Below are positions 1 to 11,249 of a DNA stretch of 64,000 nt, in pieces. The DNA is from Panulirus ornatus (lineage: Eukaryota > Arthropoda > Malacostraca > Decapoda > Palinuridae). The stretch's first letter is position 1; the number at the start of each line of letters is the position of its first letter. Below the pieces are notes generated by a model that was not told where the DNA came from, did not search any database, and worked only from the letters and a program-made list of their open reading frames with translations. Location of the stretch: the NCBI RefSeq assembly GCF_036320965.1, contig NC_092261.1:10920197-10984196 (forward strand). The letters run 5' to 3'. The translations under genes and the position numbers were made by a program.

Positions 1-2347
1 GAGAGAGATGCTGAATGATAACAGAGTTGGTGGAAACAAGGAAAAGAGGATTAAATGAAGAGGAGTGACGTCACATTATTTACCGTGGGAGAGCTGGGCA
101 GCGGATCAGGTGTGAAGCAGGGAAGACCGGGTGTCGGAGATCTGCCGCAGATATCTGCACCCTCAGGCTCCCTCTGCTGGCCATTATTATGAAGCGGCTC
201 CCACAGATGTTGGGGGAGAGATCCTACCGTAATGCGTAGCGCATGTCGTGGGGAGATGGCTTGTGGAGGGAGCTTAGTGGGGGGGCGTCATACAGAGGTG
301 AACTGTGTGATTCAAGAACTGATGAGGACTGTTATTTAACCGAACGTTTAAGAAATAGAACTAATAGCTCTGTCCCTGAGGAACTGGACATTTTTTTTCA
401 TGGTGTCAGTAAACTAAGTATAACCTTTTTTTATATATATAAATTAACTCTGCAACTCCGGGGTCTTTTCTATGATTTGAATAAAAAAAAGACATGTAAG
501 GCTCACGTGATTGTATGTATCACACCACTTTCAATAGCAAGCCCTCCCGCCAACACATTTCTAAATCTGTTCACTTAAGTCCTTTGACTGAATATGCAAC
601 AGATATACTCAACAAAATATACACCAGAACAACTTGTCACCAGAACAAAAGTATAGAGGAAAACACAAACCCGGACAGGGAGAGTGAAAATATGACGAAA
701 ACTATACCATGGAAATTGTTGTTAATCTAAGTTGTAATTGTGGAGGAGAGTTCCCTGTTATTATGACTCGGTTCCAGACTTTTCCCTAAACCTAGTTTTG
801 TGCCAGACTGAAAGTTAAATTGGCTCGAGTGCAGGGGAAACATCACTGGTCTGTTTATATTGGACACAGAGCCAAAGTTCATTATAACTGTATGGTCGGT
901 ATATCCAAGGTGGTAGTGGTGGTGCAGTGGCAGAAGGAGTGATTGTGGCTGTGGGCTGCAGATGGGAGACGGGAATACACTGCTTGTTAATGACAGCCAT
1001 ATGTTCGATTAGGTGTGAGTTACTATGTACATGAATCATTGAGTGTGAGGCTTATCATTGTTTTGAAGCGTCAGGCACAACAGGAAACGAGCTTATCAAG
1101 TGACACCGCAATGCAGTTTAAAATCCTGCAAGGATTCAGGGCAAGCAGAGACCTGATAGATCTAGGTACAACAGACGACCTGATGCGGGAGATCTGGTCA
1201 CTCCCCTAACTCTGTCTTCTGAGACGGAAAGGGTAAGCTACCCATCCGTTCAAGCAAACTTTATCATCTATTCTGGCGAGGAAATTGATGATCCACTAAA
1301 GACAGGCAAGTGGGGGGGGGGAGCAGCTTTGCACAATCACTCTCAAATTTACAGTAAGTACAACCGTGTTTTACTCCTTAGATACATCCTTACTGTCCTG
1401 TTATTCCCCCATGAAACTGTTCAGACAATTTGTATGCAAATGTACCAATCAAAATAATCTGTATGCAAATGTGCATCGGGTAATCACTTTGATTGATGAT
1501 GATAATCAAATTGAAATAGTTATAAGTCTTCAAGATTAAGTGGAGTACTCAGTGCACTGGTTGGTAGTACTTCTTCGGCGTAAACGAGAATACAGACAAT
1601 TAACTTTAATGACCATTAAAGAAGAGAAGAATACAAAGTTCTGACCGGTCGATACGCATGACGGATATAGCTATGGCCATTTCATTCATTTAGTCGCATG
1701 ACGTCGTCCATCACATGCTTCTGAAAAGAAAACGAGAAATCAGAAGAAAAAAGAAAAACGTTGATTGGTCAACTCAAACGAAAAAGTAGGAAGCAACTGA
1801 CAAAAATACCTTTTAACCCGACGTGCCCTCATCTGACCCGTCTGTTGTCCTTGACCAAGGGAACGGTAGAAAATGGTTATTGACGAACAGTAGAAAATGG
1901 TTTGGGGCGAACAACATGACAACGATCACAACCCCCTCTGCCGGCCGACGCTGATACCATAATATCACTGAAAATCCCTCTATGATCAGGAAAATTGCCT
2001 CCACGAACAGTTCCTCACCAACCCCTCTCATCCCTTAGAAAAAGACTTATCTCCACGTACCTCACCCCTTGCAGTACACCCTGGTCCCTTACATCACCTG
2101 TTCTTCCTTGAAATGTTATATTTTACTCAATAATTCTTCCTGGATACCTGCGCGAAGTGAGCATCATTACCTCATCCTTTTACGCCCAATTTAATCACAC
2201 CTGTTTTCCCCACCTCCAAAACAGATGTCTTCCATCTACCTCGCGTCACAACACGTGTTCCCGAGGCTGGAGTCTCTATGAATCATTTGTTTCCCCTTCG
2301 CACCACCACTGTCTACCCCCACTGACTGACTGACGCTTGTTGTTACT
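1..2347. other. No assigned feature upstream of the Beat-like exon
   Basis: Ordinary mixed-composition sequence. A TGACGTCA palindrome (66-73) is an exact cAMP-response-element core but may be chance. One stop-free + frame runs 1122-1454 without a start codon, with a GTAAGT at 1354-1359. Its phase (1) does not fit the exon at 2362, so I do not call it an exon. Confidence 0.5.
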
Positions 2348-2361
2348 TTGTGTTCCTGCAG

Positions 2362-2543
2362 GAGAGACTTGATCGAGGGGGCCAAGGCAGAGAACCAGTA
2401 CTTCCCAGAACTGGGCTACTTCAACGTCAGCGTCGAGCTCCAGGTCTTCGACTACGAACTCGACTCTGAGACGATGTTCGAGTGCGTCCTGACCATCCCT
2501 GGCACGGAGTATGAGCAACGTGAGGAAATTCTCTACTTCCCTG
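2362..2543 (+). CDS. Internal exon, Beat-like Ig-domain protein
   Basis: This is an internal coding exon of a probable secreted or membrane-anchored cell-surface protein of the Beaten path (Beat) type; in flies that family acts in axon guidance. A pyrimidine-rich acceptor ending CCTGCAG precedes it and a GTAAGT donor follows. Third codon positions are strongly C/G, unlike the surrounding DNA. After one split base it encodes 60 residues beginning RDLIEGAKAE. They include an NVS glycosylation sequon (21-23), alternating beta-strand residues (NVSVELQVF) and an FxC at residue 41, followed by LTI and YEQREE. That spacing fits the E-F-G strands of the second Ig domain of Beat proteins as I recall them. 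It enters in phase 2 and leaves in phase 1. Upstream exons were not identified and probably lie outside. Another Ig-superfamily member is possible; coding status is more certain than the family. Confidence 0.72.
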
Positions 2544-2851
2544 GTAAGTCACGGTCCAGATGTCTGTTTGCCGTCTTGTCTATCTACCCGTCCGTCCGTC
2601 TGTCTCTAGCATGACAGAGTGTTTCTTCGTCAGCTGGGTGGGTGTACTTCATGGTGTTGGAGTGTTGTAGTTGGGATGTTTATAGTATCTGGTGATTGGA
2701 ATGCTTTGCTTCATTACTTATAACTTTCCAGGTGTACTGCTACAGTGTGTCTGGGCTGTTTGTGCCCCTCGTTCCTTGCTTCTCTCCACACTGACTGGAT
2801 GATACTGTTACCTAATGTAACACCTACCCACATCCACCACCTGTGTGAATT

Positions 2852-2913
<62 letters not shown>

Positions 2914-3011
2914 CCACAACGCGAACTGATATAAATACTCAAAAAAAAAATCCTGTCATATCTTAGTCAAGTTGCCATCGTGAATCCTTCCCCCCCATCT
3001 CTTTGCACCAG
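2544..3011 (+). other. Intron of Beat-like gene
   Basis: This 468-bp interval starts with a consensus GTAAGT donor and ends in a pyrimidine tract plus CAG. Its phase is 1 on both sides. It contains a 59-bp (AC)n array, and nothing else recognisable. Confidence 0.5.
2854..2912. repeat. (AC)n microsatellite
   Basis: Pure AC array inside the intron of the Beat-like gene. Confidence 0.98.
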
Positions 3012-3166
3012 CCAGCCAGCCATCCGCTGACCCAGGGATCAGGTCAGAGCTGAGGGAAACCCTGCTGGCCGTGGTCTGGGCGCCTCCGACTTTACTAGTA
3101 TTTACCGTGGCTTGTGAAGTGTTTGCCCGGCCGCGAGAAGGGGATGTGCGACACTGTCCGGTGTAG
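3012..3166 (+). CDS. Probable last exon, Beat-like protein, hydrophobic C-terminus
   Basis: The acceptor is a strong C/T tract ending TTTGCACCAG. Two bases complete the codon left open by the exon ending at 2543, so the phase-1 junction reads ...EEILYFP-A-SQPSADPG. Fifty residues follow before TAG at 3164-3166. Residues 17-37 of this tail form a hydrophobic run (RETLLAVVWAPPTLLVF, then TVACEVF), followed by RPREGDVRHCPV. I read it as a single membrane span with a short polar end, or a signal for lipid anchoring. The tryptophan and double proline are unusual for a plain transmembrane helix. Codons remain C/G-rich at third positions as in the previous exon. The 468-bp intron holds a CA array. 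An ATTAAA polyadenylation-like motif lies at 3246-3251. The exon is inferred from phase, acceptor and composition only. Confidence 0.55.
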
Positions 3167-3245
3167 TCACCCATTCAAGGTGATGCATGTACCTGTCGTC
3201 TGTCATTACTGAACCACGATGGAATTTAGCTCTGGAGGATCTGAG

Positions 3246-3251
3246 ATTAAA
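3246..3251 (+). promoter_or_regulatory. Possible polyadenylation signal (ATTAAA)
   Basis: ATTAAA lies about 80 nt after the proposed TAG of the Beat-like gene. It is the commonest variant of AATAAA, but a six-base match alone is weak evidence. Confidence 0.2.
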
Positions 3252-3699
3252 AGACGTGTAAAACAGTCATGATTTTAGTAAATCGGGATGTCAGAATTTG
3301 AGTATTAATTCTAAGGACTTCGATTACCATGTCTTGTGACGTTACATGATGAAAACTAGCGGTCAGAATGTTACGAACAGCTACGTATATGATAGCAGCC
3401 TGGAAAATCTGGGGGAATTTCTTGACGTTCAGCGTAGATTTTGACCTTAATGCTGACAAACTGGCGTGAGGAGTAAAGCCACGGCTTAGGAATTGGCCGT
3501 TTTTGTAGCTGACTACGTCAATCTGATGGAAATTGGCTTGAGTCTTATCACTTGAAATGGTGTGGTGGGACGGACGGCCACCAATGGAAATCTAGTGTTG
3601 TACCCGCGGTATTTTCCCTAAGCCGAGTTGCAGGTACTGCTGAGGTGGGGGGAGGAGGGGAGGCGCGGCAGTGGGTGCGGGTCCTCTTGGCCTCCTCGT

Positions 3700-3735
<36 letters not shown>
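3700..3735. repeat. (CA)n microsatellite
   Basis: Pure CA array of about 36 bp. Confidence 0.97.
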
Positions 3736-3737
<2 letters not shown>

Positions 3738-3856
3738 CTCCGAGTGGAAATTCTATCCTGGCCGGAACTCGGCAATTAAACCACTGCTGGAGAATTCCTG
3801 GCACTGAAAACTGACGAATACTTCCATAGCCTTCTTGAACACTTATTTTGGTAGAA

Positions 3857-3859
<3 letters not shown>

Positions 3860-3933
<74 letters not shown>
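3860..3933. repeat. (TA)n microsatellite
   Basis: Pure TA array of about 74 bp. Confidence 0.98.
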
Positions 3934-3936
<3 letters not shown>

Positions 3937-4264
3937 CAAAAATGGAAGTCTAAAAAAAGAAGTGGACACAATTATGAGCAGGTTATTAAGTTACGTTTCG
4001 TTCGAATATCAAAAAAGCGGAATAGCTATTTAGCAGTTGTAATGAGCGTGAAAATCAAATCCCACTGATGAATGCATTTAACATATTCAATAGGTTGTCA
4101 GTGTGATTATTGATGAATACTCATGTTCAAGGTAACCTGTTAAGTCGCCACAGCATTATGCTTCACTCATGGAAAGACTTCCATGGGAAACGGACCCCTT
4201 GAGGGCCACTCTGAAAGACAAGTCATATATACGACATTCAAGAAACAGATGAGAACTCAGAAAG

Positions 4265-4266
<2 letters not shown>

Positions 4267-4299
<33 letters not shown>
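4267..4299. repeat. (AT)n microsatellite
   Basis: Pure AT array of about 33 bp. Confidence 0.97.
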
Positions 4300-4301
<2 letters not shown>

Positions 4302-4714
4302 GACCGCAAAATATTGGAAAACTAATTGGTAGTTTAATACTGGACACAATCGTTAAAGATATATAATAAAAAAGTATTTTTTTACACAAACTCGTCACGT
4401 CATGGGTTTCGCAGCAAAACCAACACTCTAAATGCAGTCCTGCAAATAGTGTGAATCGGTTTACGAAATGTATGAAATAGAAATTATACTTCACTGTGGA
4501 TACTGTTGAGAGAAGTGAGCGGCTTATGGCACAAAAGTGACCAAGCGTTGTCAGCACATGGGCAAAACAAACACCAGAGGGGCCCAGTGGTCCCTGTCAC
4601 ACGTTACCTACTTTAAACTCAATATGAGAGACTGAGACCATGCATTTGTGAAGTAAACCTGCATGTGTGAGGTCACAATGGACGGCAAGTGCAAGGAAGA
4701 GTGAGGGGAGGCTA

Positions 4715-4778
4715 CATTACCTACCCACCTACCTACATACATATACCTTCCTTCCTACTTACCTACCTACGAGTACCT
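4715..4778. repeat. CTAC/CTTC tetranucleotide repeat
   Basis: Imperfect CTACCTAC and CTTCCTTC units. Confidence 0.8.
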
Positions 4779-5106
4779 ATGAAGAGATTCTGTCATGGAG
4801 TCAGGGCTAGCGCCCATCGCTCGGCTCATAATGCTGACGAACAACGGAGGCGGAGATCAGAAGCTTTGTGCGAGTACGTCAGAGTAAAGAGCGCGACGTG
4901 TCTTGGGCGACTGTTGAAGTGGGAGGTTGAGGTGTATCACGGGTGGACAGGTACCGTCTACTGAGAGTAGTATAAAGCTGGGCTTACATAGTTATGTACG
5001 ATGCGGGTGTGAGGCTGGAGACGACATTCAGAGGGAGTACGGGCGCTGGCTTGAAGCGGGGATAAATGTCACCTTAGGTTACTCTAGAGATTGAATGTTT
5101 AAGGTC

Positions 5107-5212
5107 GTGGATGTGGGTGTGCAGGGAGGTCGGCGTATGCACAGATGTGGAAGTGGGCGTGGGAAGTGGGTGTGGTCATGGGTGTGGACATGTGGGATGT
5201 GGGCGTGGAAGC
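5107..5212. repeat. GTGGGTGT-rich cryptic minisatellite
   Basis: Repeated GATGTGGGTGT, GAAGTGGGCGTGG, GAAGTGGGTGTGG and GATGTGGGCGTGG units of about 12 bp, imperfect. Confidence 0.6.
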
Positions 5213-5478
5213 ATATGGCAGGAGCGGGGCCCCGGGTACTATAAGGCTTCTTCGTGACATGGGATTGCACCGGGGATTACAACCAGCGCCAGAGTCGACA
5301 TCAGACTCTGGATTTCCGGTCACCTTGACGGGATTCCAACCCTTGGTTCCTCCACACGGGCAGCTCGTCCGTCTACCGAGTGAGTGCTGCTGTCTACCTC
5401 CCTTTTTTTTTTCCCACTTGCTTGCTTCCACTTTTTCGAGTTACTACCGTTTTTCAGATCTATAGTTCTGTCATCTCC

Positions 5479-5482
<4 letters not shown>

Positions 5483-5549
<67 letters not shown>
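5483..5549. repeat. (CT)n microsatellite
   Basis: Pure CT array of about 67 bp. Confidence 0.98.
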
Positions 5550-5553
<4 letters not shown>

Positions 5554-5652
5554 GGTGGATAGATTGTCGAGCGAAAAGCTTTCGCTAAACTTCGTTAGAT
5601 CTGCTTTAATCTGTAGTTGATCAGCTTCCGATTTATATTCTCATTTTCATAT

Positions 5653-5681
5653 CCCCCCCCCCCCCCCCCATTTTTTTTTTT
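5653..5681. repeat. Poly-C followed by poly-T
   Basis: Seventeen C, one A, eleven T; an i-motif or G-quadruplex-prone tract on the opposite strand. Confidence 0.95.
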
Positions 5682-5928
5682 AGCAGAGTCTCAATTTCTA
5701 AATGTATTATTCCGGGCATTTCAGTTTCCATATTCTGGCATTCAGTTTTTAACATGCGTCCAATTTCCATTTCACAATTTTCAGTTACTAAAATTTTTCG
5801 TTGCTTCTCGCTCGCCCAGCATACATTCAAAACAGCAATTTACAGTTGTGGTGGGTATGAGGCTGCGTCTTTCAGAGAGTGATTGGTTTCGATGGAATAG
5901 CGTCTGTGTTGGGAGAGTGAGCCGAGTG

Positions 5929-6100
5929 ACAGCTGGGTGCTGAGAGGGGTCAGCTGGGCCCTGAGAAGGGTCAGATGGGTGCTGAGAGGGTGAGTTAGGG
6001 GCTAAGAGAGTAACCTAGGCGCTGAGAGGTTGAGCTATGTGCTGAGAAGGTGAGCTGGGTGCTTGAGCAAGTGAACTCGGTGCCGATAGGATGAGCTGGA
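5929..6100. repeat. Cryptic minisatellite, about 21-bp unit
   Basis: About eight imperfect copies of GGTGCTGAGAGGGTGAGCTG (variants GGGCCCTGAGAAGGGTCAG, GGCGCTGAGAGGTTGAGC), ending just before a GA array. Confidence 0.75.
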
Positions 6101-6110
6101 CACACTCAAG

Positions 6111-6112
<2 letters not shown>

Positions 6113-6185
<73 letters not shown>
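6113..6185. repeat. (AG)n microsatellite
   Basis: Pure AG array at the right edge of a 21-bp cryptic minisatellite. Confidence 0.98.
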
Positions 6186-6190
<5 letters not shown>

Positions 6191-6712
6191 TGCGACCCTA
6201 GTAGCCTTATGAAACACACTCAATCCTGAACCACAGTGGGACATGATCCCCATAATGTGGTCATAAGTGTATTCAGTGACATAATCACGTCGCTTAAGAC
6301 AATAACCTTATTTTCAGATGGTTTGTATACCTGCTAGTGTGTATGCATGAATACAGAATACATTATATATAACACGCAAATAACACGCAAATATCTCGTG
6401 GTTGAATTTCGAATCCCACGAATATGATAAACAAAAATTATTCCATAAGCTTTGTCTTCAAATTTGCATCATGTTTACATACACGTGAAATGCAGTTTTT
6501 TTCTTTTTTCTGATGAATATCATAAATACACTGGAGCACTAACGACAGAGGGAAAAATTCTTTTTAAGTTTTTGGCGTCGAAAATTTTCACGGAAAAAAA
6601 GAAGTTTGTATTAATGTGATGAAAGATAACATCACAGGAAGCTTCATGACACGCATTACACGAATCTTCTTTCACTTTCTTGCTGGAAGAGTTATAAGAG
6701 TCTTCTAATTTA

Positions 6713-6714
<2 letters not shown>

Positions 6715-6775
<61 letters not shown>
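6715..6775. repeat. (AT)n microsatellite
   Basis: Pure AT array of about 61 bp. Confidence 0.98.
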
Positions 6776-6780
<5 letters not shown>

Positions 6781-6937
6781 GATGACGAAATCAGTCTGTA
6801 TATGACGGATGCAAGACAAACTACATACGAGCAGAAAAAGATGATATACAAGATCTTTCGCATATTCCATTTTCAGACAAAGTATACTCTACACACAAAG
6901 TATACATACATTCTTTCTTGCTAGTCTAATGTTCCTT

Positions 6938-7163
6938 TAAGTTAGCGAGGCAGCCCCAGGAACAGACGACTGGGTCTTTGAGGCAATATCCACACTTGGC
7001 TCCTTTCCATGTTCCTATTTTCTTTCTCAGTGATAATGCAGGAGAGGAGGATTTCCAGTTCCCCTCTGACGCCTCTACTCGTCCGTCGCCTTCTGCGACG
7101 CGCACGGGAGACGTAGGAAGTGTTCTCTCTTTTTCCCCCCCTCCACCCAGGGATGATATACAG
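6938..7163 (+). mobile_element. Dispersed repeat, second copy of the 30.2-kb element
   Basis: It shares ordered blocks with the 30162-30397 copy: TTAGCGAGGCAGC, GAACAGACGACTGGGTCTTT, GAGGATTTCCAGTTCCCCTC, GTCGCCTTCTGCGACGCGCA, GTAGGAAGTGTTCTCTC and CCACCCAGGGATGATATA. Divergence is moderate and no flanking TA array adjoins it. Confidence 0.6.
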
Positions 7164-7473
7164 CCCCGCGTCACGACAACTTTTATGGTATTCCCGCCGC
7201 TTCAAAGCTGCTCACCACCACCACCACCGACCTGACTCCTTTGGAGCGAGGGAGGTCCTCGACAAGGATGTATATAGTTCATCCGTAATTATCTTTCCCG
7301 AAAAGGACCACGAGTTACTCCAGGACACCTTTTCTAGGAGCTCCTGCAGTCCATGGCTGCGCCATGTCCAAGTAGGAGGGAATTGATAGACTCCTCCTGG
7401 GAGTGTGGAGGTCTTTGACGAGGTTGTGCTCCCGATGATACAACCTCACCAAAGGTTTTTTTTTTCACTCACG

Positions 7474-7476
<3 letters not shown>

Positions 7477-7530
<54 letters not shown>
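7477..7530. repeat. (TG)n microsatellite
   Basis: Pure TG array of 54 bp. Confidence 0.98.
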
Positions 7531-7531
<1 letters not shown>

Positions 7532-7564
7532 CTACTAGGGTACGGATGAGAGCAAATAAGGGCG

Positions 7565-7625
7565 GTCTTCGTCTGTTCCTGGCGCTACAACGCTACGTGG
7601 AAACCTGCAACTTTGACCCGTCCTC
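7565..7625 (-). mobile_element. Diverged repeat-head fragment
   Basis: CGTCTGTTCCTGGCGCTAC followed by AACGCTACGTGGAAACC resembles the reverse complement of the head family (CGTCTGTTTCCTTGCGCTAC, CTCGCAAACGCGGGAGAC). Confidence 0.35.
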
Positions 7626-8193
7626 GCTACACGTACAAGTCTGTTTCATAAAGAATAAATGATCAAAATGTAGGAATAATCCGGAGCTACTCGCCGTGCA
7701 AGGAATCAATAGGATCACATATCCATTAAGGACAATGGAGGATTAATGGAAGCCATGCAAAGGTCTGCATCAGGGATCTGCTGTACACTGTTACACAGGG
7801 CGCCGCCTTATGCCAGTGTCCCCGAGGTGTAAAGTTACACCGGTCCACACCACACAGAGGCAAGGTGTGGGAGCTGGCACTTCCCTTTCACATGGAAGCA
7901 GTTCTTCCCTAAGTACCTTCCACTCCTCAGCCATACCTCTAGCTACATCTCCTCTCTGCCATTCTACACTCGATCTATCCTGCTATCTCTTTTCCTATCT
8001 CAATGGTTCTTTTTAATCGTCACACGTTATTTCTTGCAACTCGTGAAGGATCTGAATCACCAGTCATATCATCGCCAAAAGTATATATCGTGATTCATAC
8101 GAGTCAGTACCTCCAGGTACTATAAGCTGTGATCATTATATAGCTGTGCCTCAGCAGGAATAGATATCGCGATCAACACAACACCTCCTTATG

Positions 8194-8196
<3 letters not shown>

Positions 8197-8259
<63 letters not shown>
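8197..8259. repeat. (GA)n microsatellite
   Basis: Pure GA array of about 63 bp. Confidence 0.98.
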
Positions 8260-8262
<3 letters not shown>

Positions 8263-8661
8263 CGGGACACGGGCGTTGCTTGATCCCCGGAGTTGAGCCG
8301 ACTGGTACACACAGATGATGATCCAGAACCTCTCCACCTTTTCGCCCTGACAGGACAGCCCCACGTGAGACCCTGGGAACACCACGCGAAAACAACTTCT
8401 CCAGTGTCCCGTCATTTGTCACATTCTCGCCGCCTGAATTCCCACGGGCAGATTTAGGGGAAGACATGCCTCGAGTCCGCACCAATCCTCCTTTAGAAAA
8501 GCAAAACAAATTTGTTGGGGGGTTCGAAAATCCCACAAATCCACTTTTGACGGACTTGGAGAGCGATTGGATTTCCTAACGGTGTTGCCATACAGTCTTT
8601 GTCATTCGGGCGGCCGAGTCAGGCTAGTCATGTATAGGGAGAGCGAGGATCAAGGGTTTCG

Positions 8662-8663
<2 letters not shown>

Positions 8664-8727
<64 letters not shown>
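8664..8727. repeat. (GA)n microsatellite
   Basis: Pure GA array of about 64 bp, 400 bp after a similar one. Confidence 0.98.
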
Positions 8728-8729
<2 letters not shown>

Positions 8730-9092
8730 ATCCGTCACTGCTTCTGCTGCTGTAGGGGATGTGGCTGCCGACCACACAGTACATATCACCTCTGATAAGT
8801 CGTCACTGGTACGTAGTGAGTGGTAAGAAGCCACCGACCAGGGAGGTATGCTTTCGATACTCACCAAGTGGGTCCCAGGAGGGGTAATGACGACCGAGCC
8901 AGCACTTCAGTGGCTGTCAAGGGTCACTCATTTGCCTCAGGTTGCTGTCCTTTCTTCCCTTCCTCACCCACATAAAACTTGACAACAACTAACTCACAAG
9001 ACTTGTTCTTTGTGACGTAAGATTTTCCTACCATGACCAGTGCGTGCTAGTTCTGCCTTTTGACAAAATCTCGCTGAAGTACTCTGAAGTAC

Positions 9093-9095
<3 letters not shown>

Positions 9096-9166
<71 letters not shown>

Positions 9167-9173
9167 GTTTGTG

Positions 9174-9246
<73 letters not shown>
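9096..9246. repeat. Compound (CT)n, (TA)n, (TG)n block
   Basis: CT array to 9162, a short ATATGTTTGTG link, TA to 9183, then TG to 9246. Confidence 0.97.
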
Positions 9247-9248
<2 letters not shown>

Positions 9249-9879
9249 CAGCTGCTATGAGACAAACAAGGCTCGATACATAAGGTTCCCCGGGTCGCGG
9301 GGTTGGTATTGGGGTTGAGTGACCGCCACACTTCGAAAGAGAGATCCTTAAGCATGCTCAGTGTCGGCACCCGTAACATGAGAAGTGGGCTTCAATATTC
9401 TCTATTGGATCTCCTTCTTGGAAGACGAAGGAGAACGGACGAGAGGAAGAAGAAAGGCACAAGGAATCGTTGTCCACATATCCATTCAAAGAGAAAAAAA
9501 AGGAACAGATCCATCAGTGATGAACTCTGCGCTCAGATTAACTGCCTATTGCTTACGATGATCGTGAATAGTTCTATGTGCTTAAGATTCGGTTCTGTGA
9601 TTGTCCTTCGCAAACGAGCTGCGTTAATCAACTTTGTTAACGACAATTCCAACACAGCTGTTTGTTTCTTATCGAAGCCGCATTGCATTTCTTTTACGTA
9701 CTTTCAATTTATGTCTCTATTCTTTGTTTCTAGACGTATGACAAGATGTCCAATAAGCAAAGATTTAAAAGAAAAAAGAATTTGTAGTGTTCTCTGACGA
9801 GCAGAACTTGCACTTGTCCTCTCCTTTTTTTCCTTCACTTTCCTCGTCTCTGTGCAACATTTTCAACAGTTACATTCAG

Positions 9880-10205
9880 TCAAAACCTAACATCTAGTCT
9901 CTCCCTCAAAGCCTTGAGCTTTACCTTCCAGTCGGATCCTAACCTACAGTCTCCTTCCAACGTCTTGAACCCTATCTTTCAGTCTCTCCTCCCGTCTCGA
10001 ACCCCTCATGCTTTGATCCCTCACATCCAGTCTTTTCCCAAGGTCTCAAACACTAACTTCCAGTTTTTTTTTTCCCCGACTTCTTAAACCCTAATTTCCA
10101 GTCTCCCCTACGGTCAACCCAACTTCCAGTCCCTCCTTATCTCTCGAACTCCTCAACTTCCAGTCCGTCCTTATCTCTGGAACTCCTCACTTCCAGTCTT
10201 TCCCC
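9880..10205. repeat. Cryptic minisatellite, about 35-40-bp unit
   Basis: Imperfect units of the form CCTAACTTCCAGTCTCTCC...TCTCGAACCC recur about nine times with indels. Confidence 0.65.
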
Positions 10206-10645
10206 CGCCCCCCCCCCCACCCCCCCTTTACCATTGCTCCCCGCTCTCTTTCGACATCAAAACATGACGTGTTTGGCCACGGACGAGGCTTGACCTCCAA
10301 CACCGGACCACTTGACCTCCTCTGACCTCCCTTGCTCACCACCATCTTCACCTTTCATCCATCTCTCCCTCCTCATCCTCCTCACCCTCTTCAACCATGT
10401 GATTCCGCTCTGCCGCGTGAAATGTAATCCCCTCTAATTCCCTGACTTGTTGTCCGACCTTCGGGCGATGCCGGTGTGTGTGTGTGCCGATCTATCTAGC
10501 AGTAAGATGCCTCCTGGGTTATATGACGCTAAGTTGTGCCTTTCTTGTGGATTGGTGTGGAATTTAATACATCGTTTTTCTTGCGGATTACAGTATAAAG
10601 CGGATTAGTTTTTTTATGGGTTACGTTCGTGTTTTTCCTTCTTGT

Positions 10646-10651
10646 GCGCGC

Positions 10652-10720
<69 letters not shown>

Positions 10721-10732
10721 TGTCTGTCTGTC
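10646..10732. repeat. Compound (CG)n(TG)n plus TCTG repeat
   Basis: About 22 bp of pure CG runs directly into about 50 bp of TG, then TCTG units. The alternating purine-pyrimidine stretch of over 70 bp is a strong candidate for Z-DNA. Confidence 0.97.
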
Positions 10733-10815
10733 TAATCAATGACTACATGTTGCAATGAAAAAGTGTTAAACGCTGTTGCCCCCGTGTTTTTACTTTATAC
10801 GCATACCATTCTTTA

Positions 10816-10932
<117 letters not shown>

Positions 10933-10984
10933 CTGACATTGCCCTGGGAAAATATTCACAGAGAGAAGCAGGTTATAGAAATTA

Positions 10985-11164
10985 ATTAAGGCTCCACAGA
11001 GGTGTTTCCTGACCTGACTCTTAAAGGCGGTAAGGTTGTAGGAAAAGATCAAAGAAAGAGAATTCCATTGGTAACTTTTCGAGAGGAAAAGAAGAGGTTT
11101 TATAAGGTCAGTCCTCGTGTAGTTGGTCTCCACACAGAAACTGGGGAAACAGCAGCCAGATTCG

Positions 11165-11165
<1 letters not shown>
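10985..11165 (-). pseudogene. LINE reverse-transcriptase C-terminal remnant
   Basis: Read on the minus strand, this segment encodes RTDLIKPLLFLSKSYQWNSL, a short spacer, then YNLTAFKSQVRKHLCG. The WNSL...FKS.vr.hL arrangement is the hallmark of the end of the ORF2 reverse transcriptase in CR1/L2/Jockey-type LINEs (WNSLP...s..FKs.lk.hL). No catalytic motif is present and the proline after WNSL is missing, so this is a short dead fragment. AT arrays border it on both sides. Confidence 0.45.

Positions 11166-11172
<7 letters not shown>

Positions 11173-11246
<74 letters not shown>
11173..11246. repeat. (AT)n microsatellite
   Basis: Pure AT array on the other side of the LINE remnant. Confidence 0.98.

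Positions 11247-11249
<3 letters not shown>

Noticed and set aside
66..73. TGACGTCA as a functional CRE
   Set aside because: An exact 8-mer is expected about once in a window this size, and no gene start is visible nearby.
7207..7386. Plus-strand frame with GAREVLDKDVYSSSVIIFPE
   Set aside because: A partly similar segment follows at 7390-7440, suggesting a decayed repeat; there is no acceptor or donor.
9303..9797. 164-codon plus-strand frame
   Set aside because: Composition changes along its length, no splice or start context supports it, and no domain is recognisable.
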